Positions 12,101-27,091 are shown, counted from the stretch's first letter. The stretch is DNA of 64,000 nt from Struthio camelus (GCF_040807025.1 NC_090945.1:73791088-73855087), one strand, 5' to 3'. Notes: a model not told the origin generated them from the letters alone. Made by a program: numbers and translations.

Positions 12101-15100
12101 GCACAACTTCTCCAAGAAAAATGAATGTTATAGCATGTTTTTGGGCTGCTGCTGGCAATTCCTTTTTCTAGGACTAGCCAATGCTGAGCGAGATGGCTAC
12201 AGTTTAGTATAAACTCTAGTTTCCCTGTTGAAACTTCTGGCACAACAATATTTTTTTTGAGCTACAGTACTTATTATAGTAGGAGAACAGTTTGGCGCTC
12301 TCTGTAAGTATTATTTAGGTGCCTTTATTATCTCGATGTTAAGTATCAGACGAGGTTTACCTGTTGCGTTTCTGAGCGATGTTACTACAGAACTCTCTAG
12401 ACATAAAAGATGAAATAAATATCCAGTTTTAAGTTCATCATAGCCTCTTCCATGACTTTCTCTATTTCAAAGACAGTAGTTAATGCTGTATCTGTTCTCT
12501 CTATATTATGTTTGCCTCTCTCTATATATTTATTTGTTTAGCCTCCTTCTATGGACAATGATTGGGGAGGTGGAGTTCAGCAGTGAGCATAGGTTGTTCG
12601 TATTGATAATGCTATCAAAGTAAAAGTACAGTAATTTTCTTTGTAACTCAGTCTCCGCTTCCTTTCAGCCTCTACTCAACGAGGCCGCCTTGATAAAGAA
12701 TCCCAAAGCAGTAAAGTGATGCAGGCCTGAAGCTTCAAGAAAGTGCAGCGCAGTATGTGACACAGATCAATTCAGACATCAGTACACTTCATGGTATATG
12801 GAGAACTTGTTCAAGTGCGGGAGAGGAGTTAATGCCAAAGATGACTCCCTGGCCCCCTCAGTGATTTAGCTGCTGAGAAAATCCACAGATGAAAGCTTAT
12901 TCCATGCTACTCTTCATCAAACGTAAATTACTCTTGTCAGTTAATAGCATGGAACTGAGGGAAATGCTAGACATCCTGCGATTTGTAATCAGTGCAAAAC
13001 CCACTTAGGAAAGCAGAGACCTTACTGGATAAAGCTATTAAAAATATGAAACGCAGTTATCCTGCCTCTGGATGCTGTCTTGCTTTTTCTTCTCCCCTAC
13101 CTCGAGTAGTATTCTGGTTACTGTTTGTAAAATCTGCATGAAGGACTGCAGAAGTTAGTATCAATGCTTGGTGTTATCCCTGTTGGGGAATCTCAGTAGT
13201 GACTTCTTGCAGTAAAAAATGCCTGTTATCTTTTCTGTGAGAAAAGATAACTGTGCGCTACTTTTTACAGCGTGCCTATTAGAGCAGGGGAGCTCTTCCT
13301 AAACGCGATGTTAATCTCCTTAATTTGGTTGTATTCACATTTTAGTGAGATGCTAAAGATGCTCGAAGATAGCTGTCCTTCTCAGAATGTTCTTCTTTAA
13401 CACGTCAAAGCTTAGAGATTTACTGGCCCAAAGGTGAGGTCTTTGTTTAGTAGCCCTTTCTGGATTTTCTCTTCTACTATTGGTTTGTCCAGTTGCTTTT
13501 TAAGCTTATGTGAATATTTGGCATTGACCTCTGGGAAGGCTCCTAACCTGCTGACTGCTTGTGGCGGTTGATGCCCTTTGATTTTTTTTTTTTTTGTATT
13601 TGGTAAGATATTGAGTAGTCGCTCTGTTTATGTTCTCTGTGCTCTTCATCGTTCTTTATGACTTCTAGCATATTCTCCTCAGTTTTTTTTCCTCCAGGTG
13701 AAAAAAGTCCTGAATAATAGTGTGTTACTGGCACTGAACTGCTGTTTTCATAAAACACTTTTATGACTCCAAGGTGTCACTTCTTCAGTGGTAACAGTTG
13801 CCTTAGAGCTTCTCACTGTGTATCACAGGGATAGGATGGCTTTTTCTTGTTTATGCTCACCAGCGCTGAATTTCGTGTGCCCGTTCATCATTTAATCACT
13901 CAGTTATGAAATCCTTCTGCGTTTTTGTACTCTTCATTCTTTTTTTTTTTTCTCTGAATAACGGAATCATCAGCAAACTGGCATCTCAGACTTTGCTGCT
14001 TTTTCTGTGTCACTTATAAATGTGTTGAATAATATAGGCTATATCGCATATCCTTGTAAGTCTAAACTGATCATCTTTCCCTAGGGAGATTGAAAGCTAT
14101 GCACTTCTACTCTCATTCTTTTTATTTTTCCATCTCTTGTTTATCCATATAACACTCCTCTCTCTAATTTCTCACAAAGGTCCTCTAAAGAACCCTTACT
14201 CAGAAGCTTTGGAGATATAAGTACAACCTTGATGTGCCTGTCTGCAAACCTTTTGACTCCTTCAGTGAGGTCTTACGTTAAGGCTTCTTACACAAAAGCT
14301 TTACTGACTTTCCCCAGTGTATCTTTTTTGTCCCCTCCAGGGACTTAAAATTCTTTTTCGTCTACCTCTTTGCCCTGTATGAAAATCAAACTTAATGATC
14401 TCTGTTATCATGAATTTCTCCAGTGTCACGTTTGTAGCTTTCCGTTCCTCAGGTTTTAAGTGAGAGTTTACACACCACAGTAGGTAGTTCAACACGCTTT
14501 AGTCCATTAGAACACTTGAGTAAATACTTGAATAAATACAATTTAAAGAATCCATAGCTTCTTTTTAAAATACGATGTTTTAAGTTTGAGATTCTTCTTC
14601 CAAAGTCTTTTCGTTCAAAGAAAGAAAGAAGAGTTCCTGCACAGGAGACTCTCCATGCCACTAGTTGCCACGAGAAAACTATCTTTTAGTAAATTGTTCA
14701 GGTTTTTTTACTGTGGTCTTCTCTTTTCTAAGTATTCAGTTGTACTTTAATTACTTATAGGCCCTGTTATCTCCCTGATAAGCTTACTTGTTGCTTAAAT
14801 GTTTGGAAAAGGCATAAAAAGTTGTAACAGATCCTGCATCAGATTGTTAGGTTGTTCTTTCTGACCTGTTTCTCTTGACTTGTCATGGTGTGTGTTTAAA
14901 ATATAACCTTAAACTTGGGGGGCAGCAGGTGTCTATTTTTTTGGTTTGATTTATTTTGGCATGACTGTGCTTTCTTGAATTATGCCTTCTTACTTTTATT
15001 TTTATTAGTTTTGTGTATTATTGTATTTGTTTCCTCCTCTTTTCATGCTGGCTTTGTTTTTAGGTCTTCCTAAGCTTTTATTTTGATAGGCATGTATGTG

Positions 15101-18100
15101 CTTGAATCTCTGATAATACAATATTGCGCTCTCATCTTCTGTCCTTGAGATAGTTGAGGTCATTATTATTATTTTCTGACCTTGTTGCTGCTCTGATTTT
15201 CACAACAAGTCTTTGTCATGTTTGTTCAAACAAAACATTTAGGAAACTGCTTTTGAAATCTTACATTGAAAAAAAAAAAAAAAAAAACCCTAAAATTTGC
15301 AAAATCAAATTCCAGATACTAGGGAACTCACTATTTATCGTTGTTTGGCCCACTTTACTAGGCTACCTTGATCACAATTTCCAGCTTTTACAACTGCCAG
15401 ATTTTCTCATGAAATGGTAAAAATGCCTATGTATTTTTCTAGCTATGTGTTCAGTAAGCTTGGAAGTGTGTAACCAGTGGTTAGGACTGAATGTAACATT
15501 TGGGTTGTGCATACACCTAATTCTTACTATTTTCAGTCACTTCAGAACTCTGCCCATAATAATGAAATGGGAAGGCCAATCCAGAAATTGTTTCGTATCT
15601 TGTCATCTAAAATCCTTTATTCTTCCAAACACATGAGTGTTTTCCTCCTCCTCCTGCAAGTCCTTGTCGCTTTCTTCGCTGAGCCCAAATGACTGCTCGT
15701 AGTCGTGATCATGTAAAGCGTGTACGCCTTCCTTCATACACTCAGTGTGGGTGTTGAACTTAATGCGCTAATCTTTTCTTCAGTCGCATTTCCCTGCAGC
15801 TTTAGCATTCACTTGTAAAAACCTATAATTTCTTTTAAACTTACATCTTTCAAATGAATACTTTGGCTTCGTTATTGCTTCCTGTCTGAGAAACTGCTTT
15901 CAGTTTTCCTTTTATCCTGTTCCTCATTAGTTTCCACTGCTCGGAGGACTTGGAAGTGCCTGGCCTATATTTGTGTAAAAATTGATCTATTGTGCATAGC
16001 AACTTAACTGTCCCTTGTGACTGGCCCGTGGACCTATGTGAACAAGTAAGACCTTTAGCTGAAAGGGTATGTGTAATTTAAAGAAATATATAATAGTAAT
16101 CATTTAAAATACTGTGTTCTGGCTTTGATATTCCTTCTTCACACTCTCTCTCCTGTCTTACCTGGAAAATTCAGGTGCTGACGTAGCTATGATCTAACTG
16201 GGGAGAAGAAAGAGCTCTGCACCTGGCCAGGGGTGATAATAGCGGATGAGGTGCTAAAACTCCCTTGTTCTGGGTAAATCCACTCTCCTGAGAGCTGTAA
16301 TGTGTATGCTATGTTTACGTTGTAGGAAAGTACATCAGTAAACACTTTTATTATTCTGTGTGCACTCTGTTGTCTCTTTCTGCATGAAGGAATTTTAAAA
16401 CCTCTTTTGTTGAGGAAAGACAGTTTTCTAGGAGTCAGAAGGGAACTCCAGAGAATTGGGGCTGTTTTGCGGGGAGTGGGATGACATCTGCTGTATATAT
16501 GTACAGGTATAACTAATCCTCATAGGTAATGAAAGAGATTTTATTTATGTACCTTTAAATGTTTTGGAATTCATGAATGAAAGTGTCATAAACAGTGTAT
16601 TGATGGGGCTATTAGTAATGTTGGTATTTTTAAATGGCCGTATTTTAAACCCTGTTTGTCTAAACTGTATGTAAAACACTTGCTACACGTAACATCAGAA
16701 ACCTCGCAACAAGTCAGCTCAACTACAGTAATTCACAGATGATGCATTTCAGCTGTCATTGGAAAGGATATATAGCATCTGCTGTTGATTTGTGCTAGGA
16801 CATTGTGAAGAAAGCTGCATCACAGCCATGGCCAACTTTTGCCTTCCTTGAAGTCTTTTGCGTTGAAAAGATTTCCTCTCTACGCTCTGTAAGCCCATTC
16901 TTCAAAATCTTATATGAACGCTGAACGGTTCTTGTTTGGTTGTTGTTGTTTTTACCTTTTGATGTATTCCAAAGATGGGGCTTATGCATGTTAATCAGTA
17001 ATACGTCTTCCTTTAGCAACTCTAAAGTAGAAATGAGAGATATCAGTGCTTAAAAATCTCGCCTGGACTAATTTTCTACTATGGATTAACGCACTGGATA
17101 ATCACATTATTGAATGTGAATTGCTAAATTTCAGAGTTAAGGGGGCAAGAATTGCATCCTAAGATGGTGATGTTTAGTATTCTTTTTAAAATTGAAATAT
17201 TTCTCTTTGGAACATTTCCTGTCCAAGCCTAATAGAAGCAGTAAAAGTGCCTGCCTCTGCTGAAATAAATAGTAAATTCCTGTTTAAGCCTGTGACAGCA
17301 AGGGTAGACTCCAAATTGGAATCTTAATTCGTGTAGTCAGTATGCAAACTAATGTATAAAGTTTTGAAAGCTAAATAGTAGTTTTCAGTATTTGTCAGCC
17401 TATCTATAACCTGACTATTTAAACAGTTGTGTTCAGATTTACTTCTATATTTTCAGTCTTTTCTGGAATTGGAAAACATACATTTCACTGGCAAATGAAA
17501 ATTACAGTATAATAGGTTTTTAAAGCACCTTTAAAAACCTATCAACTAATGATATGCAGCTTTAGCTTACTCTTTTAAATGCTGTGTATGAATATGAAAT
17601 GCATACAGCCCTTCATGGATTTCATTGTGTTGAGACTTGTTAAACAGTTTTAAAGCTGTCACTTAAAATGCATTTTATTAACATTCAAATGCAATGTTTA
17701 GATATCTAACCTGGATATTGGATATTTCTGCAGCCCTTTAGAGACCTAAACGCTCTTCTGTAGTATGAGGATGTAAAAGTAGCAGATTAGAAAATACACA
17801 TCTGCTACATCCTTTGCAGATCAGAAATCACTTATATATTTGTTTCCACTTTTTTGTGTCCCTAATTGTGCACACGTACAGGGAGGTGAAGAGATGCCAC
17901 GCACTGGTAGGCACAGGTGGATAAATCAGAGGGACTCATATTTTGAGCAAAACTTATATTTTTAGAGAAGGTGCACATTTTTCAGTAAGTTATACAGTTT
18001 CTGCTTTTATAGAAGAAGTTTTTTCACAAAATAGGAGGAGGTGGATACAGTAGATAAGCCAGCATAATGCTGGCTTGTGTGATTAATTTCTTATTGCAAT

Positions 18101-21100
18101 AGATACTGTACCTTACAGGAAAACAAGGAAACTTTTGTAGTGGGTTGACATGCAGATGAAGTGACAATGTTCCAGCTTGGGTTTCATCACTTTTATATTT
18201 ATTTTTTTGGAGTAGAAGTGAGAAAATTAAAGGGTACCATATCAGTTCATATCTTAAGTTCTTGAGTTTTATGAATAATGTCATTGTTCGAATATCCTTG
18301 GAGTGATTTGTGATTTTTTGAGTGATCTACCTTCTCAGAGACATAACTAACTTGTTTTGTAAATTAGGAACTGAAGCACATAGAAGCCTGCTGATGTACT
18401 GAGGTTCATACAAGGTCTTGGTGGCAGAGTGAGAACTAAAACCAAATCTTAAGTCCTAGCCATCCTTTTACTTCACCATCCTGTCTTAATTTGCTTCTTA
18501 TATGAATGTGAAGGGCCACGTATAGTTCGTGTGCTTTCACTTGCATACTTTGATTTGAATGACTGTAGTGCTTGTGAACCTTGAATAACTGACAGACTTC
18601 ACTGACTTATGTAAATGCAGCGGCACACAACGGCTAGTGAAGTCTATTTTAATTGTCATAAAGGAAGTTATGAAGCATTGTAAAAGGAATGTTACTCTCT
18701 TCTGGAGATTTTTACTCTGTCTTGAATACAAAACTTGACATTAAAAAGGCATCAGTTTTTAGCAAAGCTGGAAAATAAAAGCTTCTACTGACAGCGTTTT
18801 CAATTGCAGTAGTTTTATGTGGGAGGAATACACATCAAGAGATTTTCTAACTAAATGCATGCTAAAGAACAAGGGCGATCACTTGTAAGATCATCACTTA
18901 GCCTGTTTACTCTTGCGGTGTTTGTCCTCCCAGTTTTCACTTGAATTGAAGGAAGGTGTCTGTATTGTCCATCCTTGTTCTAAAACACACTTTTGACTGC
19001 ACGTTACCTCCTAAGATGCCTCTAAATATTTTGAAGTAAATGGATGTGGGAGCAACACAGTTGCACAAGCAAGCAGAAGAAAAATACTGCAAGCCATGGG
19101 AACACTAAGAAACTAAGCTTTTCTACATTTGATCTCCGAAACATATCACAATCAGCTCTTTCACCCTTGCCCTACAGCTACAGAACCAAACCACTGACGT
19201 AATTTTAGTTAGCTATCTTTCATTTACATTTTTAGGTCCTATGTGATGGCACATAGGCAGTCGGTGATAAATGAGTGGGAGGGAGTGGGTAATAGGTTGA
19301 AAATAACAGCAGGAAGCAGTTCTTTCCACTGGCACTCGGCTCCACTAGAGCAAACATTTCAACAAGGTTGCCTGTGCTCTGCCAGGCTCGCGATGGCTGG
19401 ACCATAAGGGTGCGTGTTCTTAAATATTTTTTTTTAATATCATCTTCTCTTAGCAAATCATTTTACATGTTGATCTGCGATGTACTTGCCGTAACGTAAC
19501 TGTATCCCAGTGTTGAGGAAACAGAACGGGAATGGTGTACAGCTTTCCGTTCTAATAAACGTTCTGATCTAATGAACGTTTATCTGAGCGAGAGGTGGAA
19601 GGGGCCAGAGCCATGCCCTGCTCCTGTGGGTGCCAAATGGAGCTGGAGAGGGAGGGAGGGAGGTGCTTTGCCTGTGCAGATTGCTGCCAAATCACTCTGA
19701 AGAAATGGGGTTTCAGCTATTGCTATAGCTGAGGTGAGGAGTAGCTGCTGGGGAAGGGTGAACCTCTGCCAAAGTGCCGGTTGCTTCTACGCATGCCAGC
19801 CCCTTCACTAGCTGTTGCAGTGAGTTGTGCTGGGCTGGGCTCCTCAGCCTCGAACAGTCATCTCCATCTCCTCAAGGAGAGACTGCTCAGTGATTTGCTT
19901 TTTGAGTTTTACTCTTGACTGTGAGGGCTTATATCAGTTTAGCACATTGCTTTCTCTCTTTTTTTGTGTGTAAATTCTACTTAATTATAAAACACTAACT
20001 TCTGAGTGGTGCCTTCACTACTGGCTCATCCAAAGAGCATCGCTGATAGCTTTGTGGTGTTCTCCTCAAAGCACAGAAAATACTGCACAGAAAGGAAAAT
20101 CAGGTAGCCAAGACTACTGCTGAAATTTTGATTCAAAGAAAGCTTATGAACAAATATGCAGACAGGAATAAACAGAAAAGTACTGCCTTGTCAAGTCTTT
20201 TTCATTTAGTCAGAGTAGACGCATGTTATATTTTGCTTTCAAATAAAATGCTCCTTTCTGTGACTCCTTGCGTATTGCTAGCAGAGAGCCCCTGAGTGAT
20301 GTATGCCGCTGTGAGCGGTGCCATCTGCAAAACAGGCTTCTTGCTTGTTTAGAGTGCAATGCTCTTGCTTATATATCAGGGCAAGGAGTTGAAGTGGTTA
20401 ATTTTGCTGGGATGCTGTTTGCCTATTTTACAATAATATTTTTACAGCTTTCTGAAAAGAGGGAGTACCAAATGAATTATTTTTCATTATATGCCAGACA
20501 ATATGTTATAACGTGGTGTTAGTATTTTTCCGAATGCAGCTTGGCAGACAAAACTGGCGTGGTAAAGGGGAAAACTTCTTGCTTCATGGTTTGCTCTTGT
20601 TAAAATGCATCCATTTTAATGAAAGCATTGGCTTGTAGCCTGTTCTTGTTTGGAAGTAGTCCCAGTACCAGGGATTCTAAAGAACGGACCTAGTGCTGTT
20701 CTTTGGGAGATTATTTGGAATCCAGTTTACGACTTCCCTCCTACTACATTCTGAAAAATAACTGATATTAAGTGACACCTCATCCAACTCGGCTACTCAC
20801 CAAGTTTCTTGAGTTATTGCTGCCCATATTAGGTAGAGACTGAAGTCTGTGACTTTGAGCAGATGCCAGCATACTTCTCTCGGTTGCTTTCTTACGGCTG
20901 GAAACTCTGCTTCCTCACCGTACTTTCTCATTCTGTTTGTGTCCCCTAAATACACCAAGCGTAATGGTGTGTTTGATCTTGTAGAATTAAAGTGGTAAGG
21001 GTCAAGCTTCGGACCTTACTTTTGAGTTTGGATCTTCCTTTCTAGCAACAGTTCTAGGTTGGCTAGTAAAAATGTTACTATGAATCAGTGGTATGTCGTC

Positions 21101-24100
21101 TTTTCTTACGTTTACCCAACTTGGAACATGTAAGTTTTATTGTTTTAGTCTTTAAAATTCCTCACAAATAATTCTGAAGAATGAGTCTTCTCATAAAAAA
21201 TAGTTGTAGTTAGGGCATTCGTCGGCTCTTCCATGAAACTTGGTCTTCATTCATAAAATGGCACACAGCACAATATTATTTATGAGCACTGATTATCAGA
21301 TAAATATCTGAATACTTTTCTTTATGATTGGCCAGGAGAGCAATATGATGCTTTTGAAGAAGCATAAAATTGTTTAAATCTGTGTATGCATAAGGTCAGA
21401 TAAAAAAGAGCTGGATAGAAAATAATGAGTTTTATAGAGGTGTAATCATATTTGGCTTCTGTGTACTCCAGATACTGAAGGACTGAGCTTTCAAATATAC
21501 TGGGTGCGTTTTAAAGACTGGTTTGTTTTTCAAAACTCTTCAAGGGCTCCATTACTGAATAAACAGGCTCCCTAGTAGGAAACTCAAGTGCTCTTTTTGA
21601 ATGCGGTACTAGCAGGAATAAGAATAATAATAGTACAATAGTGGATCCATACCACATGTTCTGTAGATGTTTGTATTTACTGTAATGAAAATTCTATTGA
21701 GAAATTCATCCTGTGGAAGTAAATGAGCAAGTGCTAACTGAATGTATATCAGCTGTGGCAGGTACCAAATAACAAGTAACAGGAAGTACACAGAAGTAGA
21801 AAATTAAGGTGGAGTATAAACTTTGCACTTAGTTTGTATTGCATTTCTTGTGAAACCCTCATGTTGTATGTTTACATATGCTCTTTTAGTTCTTCAGTCA
21901 AATGTAGCATCAGTTTATAAAATAGTTCCAAACGTTGCTAGTAAACAGTTTCCTCTCAAAATTAATTTGTAGAGGCCATGAAGGAAGAACCTGAAGTGCT
22001 TTTTGAGGAACTGCTTGAGAGGGCCAAAGCTGGAGAAGCAAAAGCACAAACGGAGGTAATCTTGTGCGCTCTGTATCAGTGTTATTTTACTCCTAACTCC
22101 AAAATATACTGCCTGCTTCTAGTAGGACTATTATCTTTTCCAAAGATATTTAATTGAACCGTATCTTTTTGATCTTAAACTAGTCAAAGAAAGGTGATAC
22201 CAGATGGCCTCCCTACCTTGAGAAATGCTGCTTCCTTGGGAACTTTATTGGGTTCAGGTCCAACTCTTGCCTAAGTCTTTAGGGTGCATATCAAAACTGG
22301 GGGGGGTTAGACTGATAGCTTGGAGAAGGCATGGTGCTTTGCTTTTTTAACCATGTGCCAAAGACAGTTACAGTTGTGGAGGTGTGCAGTTAGTGACTAT
22401 TGAACGCTGCTCAGATTTAATTTTCCCTTTGGAACAAAACTAATTGCTCCTCTAAAAGAAAGATGAGCCAACACTTGGTTGAGTGCTTCACTGCTTACAA
22501 AAATATTGGGATTCTTATGTTACACTCTGTGGAAGAAAAAATGCCATTATGAGGTGCATTGGCAGAGATATCGGAGGTTGAGAGGACTGATGTTTTGCTA
22601 TTATGCTGTTTGTATTGAATTCACATCTTTTAGAAAAGAAGCCCCTCCTAGTTTATTGGAATTAACTAATATTTGGCTGTTTAATGGCATACATATTTGA
22701 ATTAGTAAGGTCAGTTCTGTTCCTGTCTGTGTTAGCAGTTTCGGTTTCCCTTATGTTTTGGAAAAACTGTAACTATTTCCTCATCCACTTCATTAGGCTG
22801 GTATATGGGTCTAGCAGATAGAGTATAAGCAGCTTAAAACTGTTTAAAGGAGTTTTAATTCCCACTTAGTTTGGTTAATGACTCACTTAAGCATCCTGTT
22901 CCAGCTTCAGCTCTGAGGACAGAAAGAAGTGATTGTTGTCTCCCACTTGTTCATTACTGGGGTTTTTTTCCAGCGATCACCACTCTTCTTGCAGATAAAT
23001 ATTAATGAAAGAAGGAGGGAAGAAAGAAACCCTTTTAAAGCTGGTAAAAATATGGCAGCGCCAGGCTCGCCCCCCATTATACCTCAAGCTGTTTGAGGGG
23101 CAGCCTGTCCTTGGAGTAGTAACCCGAGGCAGTAATGAATTCCTCACGTCTGAAACAGCCAACAGCTTTGGGGAGAATGAAGCTTTAGCTTTGAGGCAAT
23201 CACTGCCGGAAGATCCACGTTTTGGCTCTATTCTTCCACGTGAAAGAGAGCAAAACCCACAAATATCCTTTAGGCATATAATTTCCAGTTGAGTAAGAAA
23301 TACCTTATGTAATCTAAGCCTATGATGTATATGTCTGTATGCATATAAATAATAATTATTTTTTTATCTTTATCTTTCTCAATTCATTCCACCCTCGCTT
23401 CCTTTCTTTTAGGTCTTTAACGGCATACGCTTTCCATTCCCACACAATGGTGGGGTTCTTGTCCCAAAGAGATCCAACACACAATTTTGCTTTAGTATTT
23501 ATTTGACTGTCTGAAAAGGAACCCAATACAGTTCTTGTTTTTAGGGAATCAGATTTTTAATGACCTGAGAAGAAATTGTCTTTTGGTTTAAAAAAAAAAA
23601 AACCCTTAAAAAATATCCTTTTCTATCGTGGGATACCTCCCTTTAGAATCCAGTCAGAAAAATATATTTTGATTTGTTACCTTCTGTGAGAGTAAGAAGG
23701 AGAAGCTGAGATGGCATTGTTGTATAGTTTGCTAAAAATTACAAAATCAAACACAAGAAATCATTCAGTTCTGTGGCTTGTAGTTATTACTAGGAGGTTA
23801 TTCAAAAATAACCTTGCAATGACTATGGAAATAAAGGCATTCTGAGTAGCTGTCAACCTATGTTACCGTAGCTTTGTATAATTTCTTTATTGAGAAATAA
23901 CTGCACAGCACTTATGTAAATGAGACACCCACAGCTGGAAATCTATAATGGAGAAACACAGCTCTGTGTCTTTAACTAGAGGATCTCTGCAAGGGGACTG
24001 CTTGAGATAATTGCTTCACTTAGCAAAGCCCAAGGTGAGAGGGAGGGAACAACCTTTTGAGAAGTACAGTGTGAAGATCTGTGCAAGTCATTATCAGCTA

Positions 24101-27060
24101 TGACTTCATTTCCAAGTTTTAGTTCATAGGAGCCCAAAAAAAAAGAAAAAAAGAGAGAATCCCTAATTTAGCATTAAAGAAATCTGAGGATAATATCTTT
24201 CCCATTAGTTCCTCATTTGATCACTGTGGGCTAGAGCTTTGCAGCCATCTCTGGTTTTAGTAGTTCCATGTAGGAGCTTTGCTATGACAGTGCAAGACTG
24301 CTTTTGCACCGTGCTCGTTCAGAGGGAGCTGATAGACCTTTCAGCAGTGTTTCATGGAAAGCTCACATGTTGGTTACTGTGGGATTTGGAGGGGTTTTTC
24401 CCAGCAGAACTTTTGACATACACAAAATTTGTAATTTTATAATCAAAAGGGAAAATTATAAAGGGAAAATATTTTCTAGTTGCTAAAATTCTGGGGCAAC
24501 ACTCTGGCTTTTATAGGGTGTTCTAATGAGGTTTTTTTTTTTTTTTTTTTTAGATGATTAAGTCTGATGATGCTGAGCTTCCCCCCCCCCCTCCCCAAAA
24601 AAAAAAGAAAAAGACAAAAAAACTCTAAAAACCTTAGGCCAAAAACATTTATATTATGAAACCAAGCTGTTAAACTGTGTTTTTTTTTTTTCTTATGGAG
24701 TAGCCTTCTGCAATATGGCTAATTCTCGAATCTGCTGTTCTATGTTGCAATACGACTGTGACCAAAAGTCACAGTCATTTTTTAATTTTTTTTATAAACT
24801 TGAAAGAGCTTCGTCATGAAGTACTGCTATTCTTGAAGCTTTGCTCAAAGTTTCAATATAAATATAAATGTGCTGAAGAAGCAGCTATACTCTTCAGAGG
24901 ATGTTTTTTGCCATGCAAAAAACAATTTAAGCAATTCCTTCCTTAAATAAGTGGCTGAAGTACTTCTGCAGTTTGGCTGACAAATTACTGGGGAATTGAA
25001 GTATCAAGGATGAAATCTTTAATTTATTTTTCTTCTGAAGTATTCTCTTCTTCGTCTGCCACTACATCAATACGTGATTCTACTTTGAAGTCTGACAGGA
25101 CTTCATGATTGTATATTTCTGTCTTTTACTTAGTCTGAATTTTGTTTTTATTTCTGTGTGTTTTTGGATAGCATCCCTGCGTGTTCTAAGTATTTAATCA
25201 CTATGATGTCTACCCAGTAGCTATATATGTAGAAGTTTTGGGGGCATTGCTGTTAGGTGCGAGGATCCAGTTGCAAGACTGGAGACCTAACCTTTAATGG
25301 AAGAAAAAAAATCTTTTTGAGAGCAGAATGTTTAGTCTGCGGGTAAGAATTGTGGATTGTTAATCTTTCGGAGGTATTACTTTAGCCACCTTAATGGTAT
25401 ATCATAAGCAAAGTTTTAGAGAGGCTGTCAAATAGGCTTTTTGGAGCACACAGTACTGTAGATTTATGGAGATGTGAAGCTCTAAGGGATTGCATTAACC
25501 TAGAATGTAAGCCTAGAATGTGAGTGAAGTAACAATACAAAGAAAGGGAGAGCAGTGGGTTAAGCAAAAGCATTGGCCGGGTTCTCCAGATAGACAGATA
25601 AAATGTCCAGTAGTTTTGGCCACTTTCTGCTGTTTAATATTTGTGTTGTGGAGTACTCCAAGTAGAATTGTTTCATGCTATTGCCTAAGTATATTTACCA
25701 TATATTTCAATTTCACAGAAGGAAGAACAAAGGTGATTTTTTTTTTTTTTTGGTTTGTAAAACGATAATATAGCTAATTGCTCCTAATATCTATAATCCT
25801 AAATAGAAGGATTTTTACAGGCTGTATCAGTTAAATTGCTTGATGCTTAAGCAGTATTAGTTTTATTCTGCTCACTAATTAATTGTGAGTTTATTTTGAC
25901 CTTCATTGGCTAAACTGCTATGAGTAAATCATCTCATTGCCTGAAGCCTCCATCCATGTCAAGGTCCTTTACAGACAGCTTATTTCATCTGAATTTCTGA
26001 ATCTGACTGGCACCCAGTTATTGCACTCAATTTTTACTTTTTTTTTAAAAAGCCTAGCGATCCTGTCTGAATAGTATTACAGGAGGGAAAAAAATCCAAG
26101 AAAAGCTCTTTTTTAATACTACATTTAAACACCAGTCGCTTTTCCTGATCCTGCTAGATGCCCGAAAACTAATGCAGCTAACTCGCTGGTCTAACTGACC
26201 TGGTTAACTGTGCTGCAGTTCCCTCTTGCCTCCAATTCTGGAAACTGATCCTTGTCTGCAGAACAGAGGCAAGAAGATCAACTTACAGCTATGTTTCTTG
26301 GTGCTGGAAGCAAATGTTTTCACCTTTTGTTTGAGGGAATTTACTCTATTATTGGAGGGTGAGGGAATGGGAAGGGAGAGACTGAGAAGAGTAGAGTTTA
26401 TTTCAGTAATTGGAGGAATTCTGTTTGCCACTTATTCTAGGTGGGAAAACACTTTTTAAGATTAGCAGAAGAGGAAGATGAAGAACTTAACAATTGCAGT
26501 GCAGTTGATTGGCTCATCCTTGCTGCTAAGCAAGGCCGAAGAGAAGCTGTCAAACTGTTGCGTAGATGCCTAGCAGACAGAAGAGGTATGGGTTCTCTGA
26601 GACTTTTTTTGCTTGTACTTTCTACTTCATTTGAAATAGTACTCTATCCGTTTTAACACTGAAGAGAGTGGTGAAAATTCAGTGTGAATGTTCATAGCAA
26701 AATTACATGAGTAGTTGCTGACAACATGTGAAAATAGACAATTTAAAAAGAAATATTCTAGTGATACTGCTCAGAAAAGCATTTGTATTAATCATTTGTT
26801 TCAATTCCATCATGGAATTCACGTTCATCCCTCCCCTCCCCACCTTTCATTGAAACTTCTTTGCTTTGACCATTAAGGTCATATATAACCACACACCACC
26901 TACCTATGTGCTGTTACTTCGTTCTTTTGCCCCTCTCCAGCCTCTCTCCCAATTGATCTGTTGTGCTGTCTTCTCGTACTTTAAGATTCACACCTTCCAT
27001 CATGCTGCTGCTGCTTCCCACGCTTGTAATGGTCTCCTCTTGTCTGCCAAGTATCTGAAC

Positions 27061-27091
<31 letters not shown>

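Larger units (their letters stand above)
3190..21972 (+). other. WFS1: WFS1 intron 2 (18.8 kb)
   Basis: The largest intron. I see no exon-like reading frame that resembles a known protein. It holds a TG/TA microsatellite near 3260-3325, the inverted repeats listed separately at 4788, 9864, 13225, 18056 and 19555, a MIR-like relic near 18355-18490, and several homopolymer runs (for example A19 at 15269-15287). Most of it reads as unremarkable AT-rich single-copy DNA. Confidence 0.85.

Noticed and set aside
13208..13272. Hairpin called as a microRNA gene
   Set aside because: The 3-base terminal loop and internal asymmetry do not fit a normal precursor, and no known microRNA sequence is recognised.
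23005..23292. 95-codon + strand frame in WFS1 intron 3
   Set aside because: No recognisable domain. It sits inside an intron of the same strand, and including it would disrupt the WFS1 exon 3 to exon 4 junction, which matches human.
24532..24556. T-run followed by AG, looking like a strong splice acceptor
   Set aside because: The sequence after it has no wolframin-like coding segment and runs into C- and A-homopolymers.
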